Source: Hyphomicrobiales bacterium (GTDB lineage: Bacteria > Pseudomonadota > Alphaproteobacteria > Rhizobiales > JAJFHB01). From it: 60,080 bases of DNA. Each line of letters starts with the position of its first letter. Positions within the stretch are counted from its first letter, which is position 1. The stretch covers positions 1-60,080 of the forward strand of contig JAJFHL010000043.1 of the NCBI GenBank assembly GCA_021775615.1. Reading direction: 5' to 3'. Below the pieces are notes generated by a model. That model was not told the origin of the DNA, did no database searches, and worked only from the letters and a program-made list of their open reading frames with translations. The position numbers and the translations under genes are program-made. Positions 35,332-43,822 of the stretch are shown here, one piece after another.

Positions 35332-36549
35332 GTGCCTGGTAATGCAGCATACGGTTGTGGCATCGCCTACCGGAACTTCTTTCATTCCGCGTTGTTGAAA
35401 AACACGGACAAGATCGATTTTCTGGAGATCCCAACCGAAGATTACATCGTGCGCGCCCGTCGGATCATGACTGATCCGACGGGGTCGGTCTTGCGGGAGG
35501 CGATGGACGCCTTCCCAAGCGTCGCACATGGCATCTCTCTTTCGATCGGCTCCGTTGAACCGATCGACGAGGGAATTCTCACAGAAACCCGCAAATTTCT
35601 CGACGAATACGACTTCGATGAATGGAGCGACCATCTGACCTATCACCGGATGAAGGACCAGGATCTGACGATCTTCGTCTCGATTCCGTGGGATGAGGTT
35701 GCCGCGCGCTGGGTTGCGAGCCAATACAACCTCGCCCGGGAAATCATCAAACAGCCGTTCGGACTGGAACTGGTTGCCTACGGGTTCCCGGTCGCCGGAT
35801 CCGAGCTTTCGGAGGCCCAGTTCGCCAACAAGGTGGCTGAGTATACCGATTGCTGGTTCCTGCTTGACGTGTGCAACGTCTTCATCAACGCGGAGAACCA
35901 TGGCGGCGATCCCTATCAGTACATTCTCGATCTGCCGACCGACCGCATACAGCATATTCACATGGCCGGTGGACACTACATGGACGGCGAATGGGCGGAC
36001 AGCCACAGCCAGCCGGTGCCCAAGGAAGTGTTCGAACTGCTTGATTTCGCGCTTGAGCACACCGCCGCGCGCGCCGTCATTCTCGAACGCGATGCACCGC
36101 CGCGCGAATTCGGCCCGATCCTGGACGACGTGCTCCAGGCCAAGGAGATCTTCCTGAAGCACCGGCCCGAGAAGCCGGCGCCGAACCTGGAAGAGCTCGT
36201 CAAGCTGGCGCCCGAAGTGCAGACCGTGGTCGAGCCGCTGAGCCTCAACAGCCCGCCGGCGGAACTCAAGAACCTGCAAAACTACCAGCGCGCGCTGGTG
36301 GATTGCGCCTTCGAAATGGCCGTCGGCAAGCACGACGGCCAAACCGCCGAGCAGATTATCAACTCGTTCGATCTGACGGATGAGTGGAAGGCGCGGTGGC
36401 GCGAAATGAACTGGAAATCCATGCTCAAACTGAAAGACAAACTCGCCTTTATCATGGAGGACGACAAGGTATCGGCCCGCTACTACCAGATGGCAGAAAT
36501 GCACCACTGGGCCAGTATACTTGGACGCGATGCTGTGATAGGCAGGTAG
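35332..36549 (+). CDS. DUF692/MNIO-type multinuclear iron oxidase with C-terminal extension
   Basis: 405 residues. Residues ~8-270 match the DUF692 (MNIO) TIM-barrel: HGISLSIGSVEPID (His66), WSDHLTY (Asp100, His101), LLDVCNVFINAENH (Asp179, Asn182, His190), IHIHMAGGH (His208, His210, His215), DSHSQPVPKEV (Asp223, His225) and LERDAP (Glu252). Known members (MbnB, TglH and relatives) use Fe(II/III) to rework Cys residues of precursor peptides, usually with a partner protein. No partner gene is visible, but ~110 extra C-terminal residues (from about 295) could replace it. GTG start behind GAGGTG. Candidate enzyme for the four core Cys. Confidence 0.88.
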   Translation: MPGNAAYGCGIAYRNFFHSALLKNTDKIDFLEIPTEDYIVRARRIMTDPTGSVLREAMDAFPSVAHGISLSIGSVEPIDEGILTETRKFLDEYDFDEWSDHLTYHRMKDQDLTIFVSIPWDEVAARWVASQYNLAREIIKQPFGLELVAYGFPVAGSELSEAQFANKVAEYTDCWFLLDVCNVFINAENHGGDPYQYILDLPTDRIQHIHMAGGHYMDGEWADSHSQPVPKEVFELLDFALEHTAARAVILERDAPPREFGPILDDVLQAKEIFLKHRPEKPAPNLEELVKLAPEVQTVVEPLSLNSPPAELKNLQNYQRALVDCAFEMAVGKHDGQTAEQIINSFDLTDEWKARWREMNWKSMLKLKDKLAFIMEDDKVSARYYQMAEMHHWASILGRDAVIGR

Positions 36550-36550
36550 T

Positions 36551-37246
36551 ATGGATGCTGATGATCGTATATCGGACCTGACCAAGACTCTCGAAGAATC
36601 TCTTGATCAGGGAAAAGACGCGGTGAGGTCGATTTTGACCTCACTGCTTCAAACCGCAGCCGACGCGATGGATGCGACGGAATCGTCGCTGTTCCGCCCC
36701 GACGAGAACGATCATCTCTATTTCTATGCTTCGACCAATGCCGACCTCATGGCCAATCCGGAGATAAAACCGATCCCGATTGGCGGCAGCATTGCGGGCT
36801 TTGTCTATATCACCGGGCAAACGATTGCGCGCGAGGACGCCGGTGAAGCCAAGGATCATTTCGGCGAAATCGACAGGGCCATGAAGTACAAGACGCGCGA
36901 GTACATGGCGGCGCCGGTCGTCAGCGGCGACACGGTGCTTGGCGTGATATCGGTGGTCAACAGGCGTGAATCTTCCGAGCTCGGAAAATTCACCGAAGGC
37001 GAGATCCTGCTGGCCGAACGGTTTGGCCGGGCCTGCGGTATCGTGCTCAACCATGTGGACCGGGTCGAGCGTCAGACCGAGGCGACCAAGACCGCGCTTC
37101 TGTCTGGATCTGGCATTGACTCCGAAGCAGCCGCCATTCGCGCCCGTATCGATATGGCGCTGGGGGACATGTCCGATACCGACCTGGAACTGATCCGCGA
37201 CCTGAGCGAGCGCCTTGCCGGCGCATCTCCCGAAGACGAATACTGA
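36551..37246 (+). CDS. GAF-domain protein
   Basis: 231 residues. An N-terminal helix (~1-25) leads into a GAF domain (~25-170): AADAMDATESSLFRPDEN, IPIGGSIAGFVYITGQTI and APVVSGDTVLGVISVVNRR are typical. A helical tail includes RIDMALGDMSDTDLELIRDL. No output domain is fused. GAF domains bind small ligands such as cyclic nucleotides or redox cofactors, so with the cyclase and CNB genes nearby a signalling role in peptide production is plausible. It starts one base after the MNIO stop, so is translationally linked. Confidence 0.85.
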   Translation: MDADDRISDLTKTLEESLDQGKDAVRSILTSLLQTAADAMDATESSLFRPDENDHLYFYASTNADLMANPEIKPIPIGGSIAGFVYITGQTIAREDAGEAKDHFGEIDRAMKYKTREYMAAPVVSGDTVLGVISVVNRRESSELGKFTEGEILLAERFGRACGIVLNHVDRVERQTEATKTALLSGSGIDSEAAAIRARIDMALGDMSDTDLELIRDLSERLAGASPEDEY

Positions 37247-37275
37247 AACCTGCATTGCCCGGAGATCCATCAAAC

Positions 37276-38034
37276 GTGAGCGCCCTGTTTGACATCGATA
37301 AACTTCAACACGCCCTCGAGGTCGGCGATGGGGCCGGTGTGCGTGTGGCGGTGTTGGACTCCGGTGTCGATGAAACCCTGCCCGATTTCCAGCAAGATGT
37401 GACGTCCTATGAAATCCAGATGGCGGGCGGCCAGATGGAATGCGTCGAAACCACCGGGACCGATGAACTCGGCCACGGTACGGCGTGCGCGTGGATCATC
37501 AGATCCCTCGCGCCGAAGGCCGAGCTTCACAGCATCAAGATACTCGGCGGCGAAGCGCGCGGGACGAGTGCGGAACTGGCCCAGGGCATGCGATGGTCGA
37601 TCGACAACGGCATGAACGTGGTGAATATTTCCGCCGGTGTGCGCGGGCCCAGAAGCAAGGAATTGCTCAGCGCGGAAGCCGACCGGGCTTTGTTCGAAGG
37701 GGTTACGTTCGTTGCCGCCGCCCATAATCACGGGCTCGCCGCGTACCCGGCAAACCTCTCTTCGGTTCTGACCGTGACGTATGACAATTTCGAAGATACC
37801 CGCAGGTTCAGATACCGCACCAAGGAACAGGTCGAGTTGGAGGCGCACGGCATTTATGTCGAAACCCCCAAACCCGGTGGCGGCACCCGCTCATACACCG
37901 GCACCAGCTTCGCCTGTCCGCATGTGACAGGATTCGTGGCGCAGCTGTTGTCGGTCTATCCCGACCTGCAGCCGTTCGAAGTGCGGTCCCTGCTGTATCA
38001 TCTCGGCAGGCAGGCATCGGGCGAAGCGGACTGA
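37276..38034 (+). CDS. Cytoplasmic subtilisin-like (S8) serine protease
   Basis: 252 residues, a minimal S8 domain with no signal peptide or propeptide. The triad is Asp28 (VAVLDSGVD), His67 (GHGTACAW) and Ser211 (YTGTSFACPHVTG); Asn151 (AAHNHG) forms the oxyanion hole. The GTG start with GGAG eleven bases upstream is preferred over a TTG seven codons earlier lacking a ribosome site. Located between the GAF gene and precursor 3, it is the best candidate for removing the leader from modified precursors before export, since the ABC exporter lacks a peptidase domain. Confidence 0.9.
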   Translation: MSALFDIDKLQHALEVGDGAGVRVAVLDSGVDETLPDFQQDVTSYEIQMAGGQMECVETTGTDELGHGTACAWIIRSLAPKAELHSIKILGGEARGTSAELAQGMRWSIDNGMNVVNISAGVRGPRSKELLSAEADRALFEGVTFVAAAHNHGLAAYPANLSSVLTVTYDNFEDTRRFRYRTKEQVELEAHGIYVETPKPGGGTRSYTGTSFACPHVTGFVAQLLSVYPDLQPFEVRSLLYHLGRQASGEAD

Positions 38035-38140
38035 CGCGCGGCGGCCGTCAGTTCATCAGTATACTGATCGACGAATGCCCATGGTGGCGTTTTTCCTTCG
38101 CCATCACCCGCCCGGGATCGTCCCTGCAAATACTATTTTA

Positions 38141-38169
38141 TTGTTCCCTTGAAAATATATTGCTAGATT
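38141..38169 (+). promoter_or_regulatory. Candidate promoter of precursor 3
   Basis: TTGTTC, 17 bases, TAGATT in the most A+T-rich part of the gap (TTTTATTGTTCCC ... AAAATATATTGC), about 95 bases before the precursor 3 start. The match to sigma-70 consensus is moderate, so this is tentative. Separation from the protease gene by ~230 bp supports an own promoter. Confidence 0.35.
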
Positions 38170-38262
38170 TTGCTGCAGGTCTTTCACCAGCTTTTTGCCT
38201 GGAGGGGCATGGAACGAACCGTATATGAGCCATTGTTGCTTTAGTCAGAAAGGGAGAATGTA

Positions 38263-38598
38263 ATGGCGATCCTGAGAAGTGTTGATGGGAAGTTCTACGA
38301 AGTTCCAGACAAGGATCTCGAAAAGCTCGAGATCCCGGCCGACCAATTGAGAGAGAAACTGGGCGATCAGGCCCAGGCGGAGCCGGGCCCGGGCGGCCCC
38401 GGCGCGGGGCCTGGCGGTCCTGGTGGGGGCGGCGGTGGCGGAAGCCAGGTCGTCATCCAGATCCACGGTGGCGCCGGAGGTACCGGTCCGGGCGGCGGCC
38501 GCGGCGCAGATGACGGCGACGAAGTGCAGCCCTATTGGGGATGGTGGCGGAACTGCTGGCGCAATTGCTGGCGGAACTGCTGGCGCAACTGCTACTGA
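38263..38598 (+). CDS. RiPP precursor peptide 3 (W-R-N-C repeat core)
   Basis: 111 residues. Leader MAILRSVDGKFYEVPDKDLE, Gly/Pro-rich linker, SQVVIQIHGG at 61-70, acidic spacer (GADDGDE), core 91-111. Unlike the other two copies, all four units are W-R-N-C, giving one more positive charge in the core. AAGGGAGAATGT precedes the ATG. It is the last gene of the locus, apparently with its own promoter and a strong terminator, and may be expressed under different conditions. Confidence 0.93.
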   Translation: MAILRSVDGKFYEVPDKDLEKLEIPADQLREKLGDQAQAEPGPGGPGAGPGGPGGGGGGGSQVVIQIHGGAGGTGPGGGRGADDGDEVQPYWGWWRNCWRNCWRNCWRNCY

Positions 38599-38658
38599 CC
38601 GCGACGGCCCGGGCGGCCTAGGCCGCCTGGACACCACAGCAAACCAAGGTTCGACAAA

Positions 38659-38685
38659 GGCAGGCGGCAGCGCCTGCCTTTTTCT
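38659..38685 (+). terminator. Intrinsic terminator after precursor 3
   Basis: Stem GGCAGGCG/CGCCTGCC with GCAG loop followed by TTTTTCTTT. It marks the right end of the peptide locus, before the convergent crtI. Confidence 0.9.
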
Positions 38686-38730
38686 TTGCATGTCGTCGTG
38701 CCCATAGGGCGCTGTCGTGATCAGGCATGG

Positions 38731-40254
38731 TCATGATTGTTCGATATGCGCCGGCTCGGGCACCAGCTTCTCGACCGCTTTGGCGGAACATAGTACGCCG
38801 GGCATGCCGGCGCCCGGATGCGTGCCGGCGCCGGTCAGATAGAGGCCGTCGACACCTTCGGCCAGGTTGTGGAAGCGAAACCAGGCCGATTGCGTGAAGT
38901 AGGGCGCGATCGAGAATCCGGCCCCGGCATGGGACAGATAGTCGTGCTTGAAATCCTCGGGGGTCATGTAGAACTCTGCGGTGATGCATTCGTCGATCCC
39001 GGGCAGGAGGGTTTCGCTCAGGGCCTTCACGATACGGTCGCGCAATTTCGGTCCCTCCACCTCCCAGTCGACGTCGCCCTGCAGGTTGGGCACCGGAGCC
39101 AGCGCGTAGAACGCATCGCACCCTTCCGGCGCGAAGCCCGGGTCGGTTGCAGTGGGCCGGTGGACATAGAGCGAGAAGTCATCGCACAGGATCTTGCGCT
39201 TGAAGATGTCGCGCAGCAGTTCCTTGTAACGCTTGCCCATCCAAATGGTGTGGTGGGCGACGTCCGGATACTGCTTCTTGCTGCCGAAATAGAGAACGAA
39301 CAGGCCCATGGACAGCCTGGCGTACCTGTGTTTGAGCCGGGCCGACAGCGACTGGTCGCGCTTGTCCACCAGTTTGCCGTAAAGATGCATGGGGTCGACA
39401 TTCGAAACCACAATGTCGCCGTGGATGGTTTCGCCGCTCTCGAGCCGGAGTCCACGCGCCTTGCCGTTCTCGACGATCAGGGTATCGACCGTGGTGTCGA
39501 GACGCACTTCGATCCCGGTTTCGGCCATGAGTTTTCCCAACGCAGCGACGATTGCGCCGGTTCCGCCGATCGGGAAGTGAATGCCCCATTTGTGTTCCAG
39601 ATAGTGAATCAGGCCATAGATGCTGGTCGTGTCGAAGGGGCTGCCGCCGACGAGCAGCGGTTGTATGGTAAAGGCCTGACGCAGTTTCGGACTGTGGAAG
39701 TGTTTGGCGATCAGCTGCCACACGGTGCGGTCGGCGCGCAGCCGCAAGAGGCGCGGCGCCTGTTTGAGCATGGTGATCAGGCTGTGGAACGGCTGGTCGG
39801 CCAGTTCGGTGAACCCGGCGTCGAAGAGCTTGCGGGAATGTACCAGCAGGTCCTCGTAACCCTGGACGTCGCGTTCGTCGAAACGAGCAATTTCGCGGCG
39901 GGTTTCCTCCGGCGTGCCGCCGTAGTCGAAGGTGTCTCCGTCCGGGAACTGGAACCGGTACCACGGTGTCAGCGGCACCAGGGTGAGATAATCCTTCAGG
40001 TCGCGGCCGAACAGTTCGAAAAGTTCCTCAAACAGGAATGGCGCGGTGACGACAGTGGGCCCGGCATCGAAACGGAACCCGTCGCGCTCGAACACGCGCG
40101 CCCGGCCGCCCAGCTGGTCGCAGCGTTCCAGCAGGGTTACGCGATAGCCCTTTGCCCGCAACCTCAGCGCGGCAGCAATACCGCCCAGCCCGGCGCCCAC
40201 CACAAGCGCCCGGGAGGCGTCAGGGCGGGCATTTGTGTCGGTGTTCGAGGTCAT
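38731..40254 (-). CDS. crtI: Phytoene desaturase
   Basis: 507 residues, full length. FAD-dependent desaturation of phytoene to lycopene at the membrane. Dinucleotide-binding motif VVGAGLGGIAAALRLRAKGY near the N-terminus, the FDAGPTVVTAPFLFEELF segment, and the C-terminal GLYLTGAGTHPGAGMPGVL signature of CrtI-type desaturases. Divergent from crtE. The convergent neighbour is the peptide locus, separated by a terminator. The number of desaturation steps is inferred from crtY/crtZ/crtW, which need lycopene upstream. Confidence 0.95.
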   Translation of the reverse strand: MTSNTDTNARPDASRALVVGAGLGGIAAALRLRAKGYRVTLLERCDQLGGRARVFERDGFRFDAGPTVVTAPFLFEELFELFGRDLKDYLTLVPLTPWYRFQFPDGDTFDYGGTPEETRREIARFDERDVQGYEDLLVHSRKLFDAGFTELADQPFHSLITMLKQAPRLLRLRADRTVWQLIAKHFHSPKLRQAFTIQPLLVGGSPFDTTSIYGLIHYLEHKWGIHFPIGGTGAIVAALGKLMAETGIEVRLDTTVDTLIVENGKARGLRLESGETIHGDIVVSNVDPMHLYGKLVDKRDQSLSARLKHRYARLSMGLFVLYFGSKKQYPDVAHHTIWMGKRYKELLRDIFKRKILCDDFSLYVHRPTATDPGFAPEGCDAFYALAPVPNLQGDVDWEVEGPKLRDRIVKALSETLLPGIDECITAEFYMTPEDFKHDYLSHAGAGFSIAPYFTQSAWFRFHNLAEGVDGLYLTGAGTHPGAGMPGVLCSAKAVEKLVPEPAHIEQS

Positions 40255-40597
40255 AAATCGGCCTTGTATAGCGGGGTATTTTGAGCTGTCGCGAGTGCAT
40301 CCGGGACAATGGCGATGCGCGGGCTACACCCTATACCGCGTTTTCTGTTTGTCTTGTACGATCGCTTGCATTCATGCATGTTTGCGTTGGGACGGGCGTG
40401 GAAAATGCCCGGGGCACCAAAGGTGACACTTAGTCGTTAGTAACCTTGCGCGCCGCCTGTTAGCATGGTGATTTAGGTTCCCGCGGGTGTAGGAAGTCTC
40501 GGTGAATCTACGTGGTGGGATCCGCACCGGTTCACTGGGCTGGGTTACGTGAGAAGTGTGGCGTTATGAGTGTTTCAGATCTGTCAGCGAGGTGGGC
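40255..40597. other. Divergent control region between crtI and crtE
   Basis: About 340 bases. It must hold the promoters of both carotenoid arms. I looked for the TGT-12-ACA operator of PpsR/CrtJ regulators and did not find one. No other regulator site or riboswitch is evident. Confidence 0.4.
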
Positions 40598-41548
40598 GTG
40601 AGACAAATAGCCGAACGGCTGGAAGATTCAACCGCGCGACCGGCCAAAGGGGGCACGCCGGACGAGTTCATAGATGTTTTTCTGGGCCGGATCGAGGACC
40701 GCCTTGGCGAATTCGCGCCGTCTGAATCGCGGCTTCCTGAACGTCTCAGCAAGTCGGTCCGGTACAGTCTTCTGTCACCTGGAAAACGCACCCGGGCCCT
40801 GCTGACGTTGCTGACAACACATTACTGGGATGCGGACCCGGAGCACGCGATTGTTCCTGCCTGCGCCATCGAGATGGTGCACGCGGCATCGCTTGCGCTG
40901 GATGACCTGCCGGTCATGGATGATGCGAGTTTGCGCCGGGGCCGGCCGACCAGCCATCGGATCTTCGGCGACGACACGGTCATTCTATCCGCGGTGGCGC
41001 TGATGAACGATGCGTTCGGCCATGTGGCGCGTTGTGACGCCCTGCCGGAGCGCAGCCGCCTCGACATTGTCGACTATCTGTCTTGTGCGATCGGGTTGGA
41101 CGGTCTGGTGGCGGGCCAGGAAATGGACCTGCATACGGCAACGCAAGCCTCGCTTCCGGAGGAAGTCGAGTTGATCCATGCCCGCAAGACCGGGGCTCTG
41201 TTCGCCGCATGTACCAAGATCGGCGCCAGGGTCGCGGGGCTCACCGACAGCCGGCTTGACGATATGGACGAGTTCGGGATGTGTCTCGGGCTTGCCTTCC
41301 AGACCTACGACGATCTGGCCGACGTGCATTCCGACGAGGAAACCGCGGGTAAGGACGTCAACAACGACGGCAACAAACCGACACTGGTTTCGATTCTTGG
41401 TCCTGAGGAGGCGGAGCGGGTGGCGGACCGGCACATCGAGCGCGCGCTTGGCATGTTCAATCCCGGCCACAATGAAGGCGCGCCGCTCGTCGCCTTTGTT
41501 CACTATCTTACCGACGCTTTGAAAAAGCGGATCGACGTAAAGCGATAG
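40598..41548 (+). CDS. crtE: Geranylgeranyl diphosphate synthase (polyprenyl synthetase)
   Basis: 316 residues from the GTG behind GCGAGG; a GTG 14 codons earlier is an alternative with a poorer site. It supplies GGPP for phytoene synthase. First Asp-rich motif LDDLPVMDDASLRRGRPTSH (Asp102, 103, 108), second FQTYDDLADVHSD, and Lys/Arg at SLLSPGKRTRALL. Product chain length is not certain from sequence but the carotenoid operon points to C20. It heads the unit crtE-ABC-ABC-crtZ-crtW, with one base before the ATPase gene. Confidence 0.92.
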   Translation: MRQIAERLEDSTARPAKGGTPDEFIDVFLGRIEDRLGEFAPSESRLPERLSKSVRYSLLSPGKRTRALLTLLTTHYWDADPEHAIVPACAIEMVHAASLALDDLPVMDDASLRRGRPTSHRIFGDDTVILSAVALMNDAFGHVARCDALPERSRLDIVDYLSCAIGLDGLVAGQEMDLHTATQASLPEEVELIHARKTGALFAACTKIGARVAGLTDSRLDDMDEFGMCLGLAFQTYDDLADVHSDEETAGKDVNNDGNKPTLVSILGPEEAERVADRHIERALGMFNPGHNEGAPLVAFVHYLTDALKKRIDVKR

Positions 41549-41549
41549 C

Positions 41550-42563
41550 ATGTCCAGTGCACGCCGTTCGCAAGAGCAGCCGCCGGCCGGGGGCGGGCCG
41601 CCTCACGCGGGCCCCGCGGAGCGCCCGGCCGAAGCCATGCTGCAGATCCGAGATGTCAGCTTCTCCTATCCGGACCGCGATGTTCTGAAAAGCGTGTCCC
41701 TGTCCGTTCATTCCGGCGAGATCCTGGTTCTGCTTGGCCCCAACGGCGCCGGCAAGTCGACACTGGCAAAGACCATTTCCGGGCAGGTCCGGCCGTCCAG
41801 CGGAACGGTGAGGATTGCGGGCAAGGATCCCGCGAGCGATCCCGATGCCCGCCGAGCCGCCGGTTTCGTGCCGCAGAGCATAGCGATTTTCGACAAGCTG
41901 ACGGTGCGCGAGAACCTTTGCGTGTTCGGCGAAGTCATGGGTGCGGAACATGGCAAGCTGGGAGAGCTGGCGGACCGGACGCTCGAACAGATTGGCCTTG
42001 GCGGGCGGCAGAATGACCGGGTTACGGTTCTGTCCGGCGGCATGCGGCGGCTGGTGAACATTGGCGCCGCGATGATGCACGGCCCCGAGCTCCTGGTGCT
42101 CGACGAACCCACGGTCGGGGTCGACAACCGTACCAGGGACCATTTGAGGGAGGTCATGCGGTCGTTGCGCGACCAGGGCCTGGCCGTGCTTCTGACCACA
42201 CATGACATGGAAGAGGCCGAAGCCCTTGCCGACCGGATTTCGATCATTGTCGGCGGCAAGATCATGGCGGAGGGCCCGCCGCATGAGATTGTCGAAGCCG
42301 CCTTCGGATCGAAACAGGAAGTGCGCGTTGCCCTCGATGCCGGGCAACTGACCGCCAAGCAGTTAGACGCACACTGCAGACGGCTTGACATTTTCGGCCT
42401 CAAGGGCTCGCAGGACAATACCGTCTGGGAAGGCCTGCTTAGCGATGACGACGGTCAGCTGTCCAAGCTTACCCTGGCCGTGCCGGCCTCGAGCAAGGGA
42501 GTGGTCGAGGTCAGGATCAGGCAACCCGGACTGCGCACTCTTTTGGAATGGTATGTGAAATGA
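41550..42563 (+). CDS. ABC transporter ATP-binding protein in the carotenoid operon
   Basis: 337 residues. Walker A LLGPNGAGKSTLAKTI, Q-loop FVPQSIAIFDKLTVRENL, signature LSGGMRR, Walker B LLVLDEPTVGVD, switch His in LTTHDMEEAEALA. DrrA/CcmA-like subfamily, common in export of lipids, drugs or polysaccharides. A Pro/Gly-rich N-terminal extension of ~28 residues precedes the domain; an ATG at MLQIRDV is an alternative start. C-terminal ~90 residues are accessory. It overlaps the permease gene by ATGA and the pair lies inside the crt operon, suggesting a role in placing carotenoids or a partner lipid. Confidence 0.9.
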   Translation: MSSARRSQEQPPAGGGPPHAGPAERPAEAMLQIRDVSFSYPDRDVLKSVSLSVHSGEILVLLGPNGAGKSTLAKTISGQVRPSSGTVRIAGKDPASDPDARRAAGFVPQSIAIFDKLTVRENLCVFGEVMGAEHGKLGELADRTLEQIGLGGRQNDRVTVLSGGMRRLVNIGAAMMHGPELLVLDEPTVGVDNRTRDHLREVMRSLRDQGLAVLLTTHDMEEAEALADRISIIVGGKIMAEGPPHEIVEAAFGSKQEVRVALDAGQLTAKQLDAHCRRLDIFGLKGSQDNTVWEGLLSDDDGQLSKLTLAVPASSKGVVEVRIRQPGLRTLLEWYVK

Positions 42564-43795
42564 CCGGCATGCGGTTCGCGCTCTTCAAGGTCATGGTGCT
42601 CAGCCTGCTGCGCGACCGCGGCGCGCTGGCGATGGGGTTCATCCTGCCGGCGGTCGTGTTCGTCATCTATGCGGTGATCTTTTCGGGCGCCGCCGGCGGC
42701 GACCTGACGGTCCGGCTCGCGGTGGGGGACGAGCGCAAATCCGAGTTGTCGACGCGGTTTCTCGACAAGCTGGCCGAGGAAGACGGCATCGTTTTCATTC
42801 AGGATGCCGCCATGACGGCCACCGGGGTCGAGAGCTTCGTCACCAGCGGCAGCGCCGATGTCGGCCTTATCATCCGCAGCAACGAAACCGCCCTCGACGA
42901 CGTTGAAAGCGGTCAGGTGGCGCCTATCCTTGTCGTCACCGACCCTTCCAGGGAAATTTCCGTTTCGGTATTGCAGGGCGCGCTGCAGAGTGCCTATTTC
43001 GCCACCTTCCCGGACGCCGTGTTGCGCAGCACGGCCAGGATACTCGACGACCGCTTCATGGATTTCGACCAGCGCCAGGTGATTGCGCTCGAGCGCGGCC
43101 TTGCGGCGATGCGCGAAGGCGCGGGCGACGCCGAACCCATCGACCTGGGACTGAACAGTTTCTACGAGCGCAGCGATATTGTCGGCGATGCGGAAGTGCC
43201 GACAAGCATCACCTACTATGCCGGTGCGGTGGCCATTCTGTTTCTGCTGTTTTCCGCCGCCAATGGCGCAATGACCCTGCTGGAGGAAAAGGAAAGCGGC
43301 GTGTTTGCCCGGCTGGCGTCAGGGCCGGGCGGCAGCGGCGTGATCCTTGACGGCAAGTTTGCGTTTCTCGTTCTGCAAGGGTTTGGTCAGGTGCTGGTGA
43401 TCTATCTGGTGGCCTGGCTCGGATTCGGGGTCGACCTGCCCGGAAATCTCTTCATGTGGGCGCTGACCACCCTGGCTGCCGCGGTCTCGACCGCCGGCAT
43501 AGCCCTGCTGTTCGTCGCCCTGTGCCGGACCAAACAGCAGGCGCAGGTGCTTGGCAACATCCTTATTCTGGTGATATCGGCACTCGGCGGCAGCATGGTG
43601 CCGCGCTTTTTGATGCCGCCATATGTGCAGGATATCGGATGGGTGACGCCGAACACCTGGGTGCTCGAGGCCTATGCGTCGATTTTCTGGCGCGGCGGCG
43701 GCTTGCAGGATATTGCCTTGCCGCTGTTCGCTCTGGCGGCCTCGGGCGCAATTGGCCTATTGTCCGCGCGGTTTGCCGTTCAACGCATGGTATAG
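42560..43795 (+). CDS. ABC-2 type permease partner
   Basis: 411 residues. YhgE/DrrB-like ABC-2 topology: an N-terminal membrane segment (MGFILPAVVFVIYAVIF), a ~190-residue extracytoplasmic domain (VRLAVGDERKSELSTRFLDK onward), then five C-terminal hydrophobic segments with the EEKESGVFARLASGP coupling loop. The start overlaps the ATPase stop (ATGA). Substrate unknown. About 27 bp separate it from crtZ. Confidence 0.88.
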   Translation: MTGMRFALFKVMVLSLLRDRGALAMGFILPAVVFVIYAVIFSGAAGGDLTVRLAVGDERKSELSTRFLDKLAEEDGIVFIQDAAMTATGVESFVTSGSADVGLIIRSNETALDDVESGQVAPILVVTDPSREISVSVLQGALQSAYFATFPDAVLRSTARILDDRFMDFDQRQVIALERGLAAMREGAGDAEPIDLGLNSFYERSDIVGDAEVPTSITYYAGAVAILFLLFSAANGAMTLLEEKESGVFARLASGPGGSGVILDGKFAFLVLQGFGQVLVIYLVAWLGFGVDLPGNLFMWALTTLAAAVSTAGIALLFVALCRTKQQAQVLGNILILVISALGGSMVPRFLMPPYVQDIGWVTPNTWVLEAYASIFWRGGGLQDIALPLFALAASGAIGLLSARFAVQRMV

Positions 43796-43822
43796 TGATT
43801 TGGGAGCGGCGAGGAGCGCAGC

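Noticed and set aside
35332-36549. Sugar isomerase/endonuclease IV-type TIM barrel
   Set aside because: HGISLSIG, SDHLTY, DVCNV, IHMAGGH and DSHSQPVP follow the DUF692/MNIO order more closely than xylose isomerase-like families.
40255-40597. PpsR/CrtJ operator for carotenoid genes
   Set aside because: No TGT-12-ACA site was found in the crtI-crtE gap.
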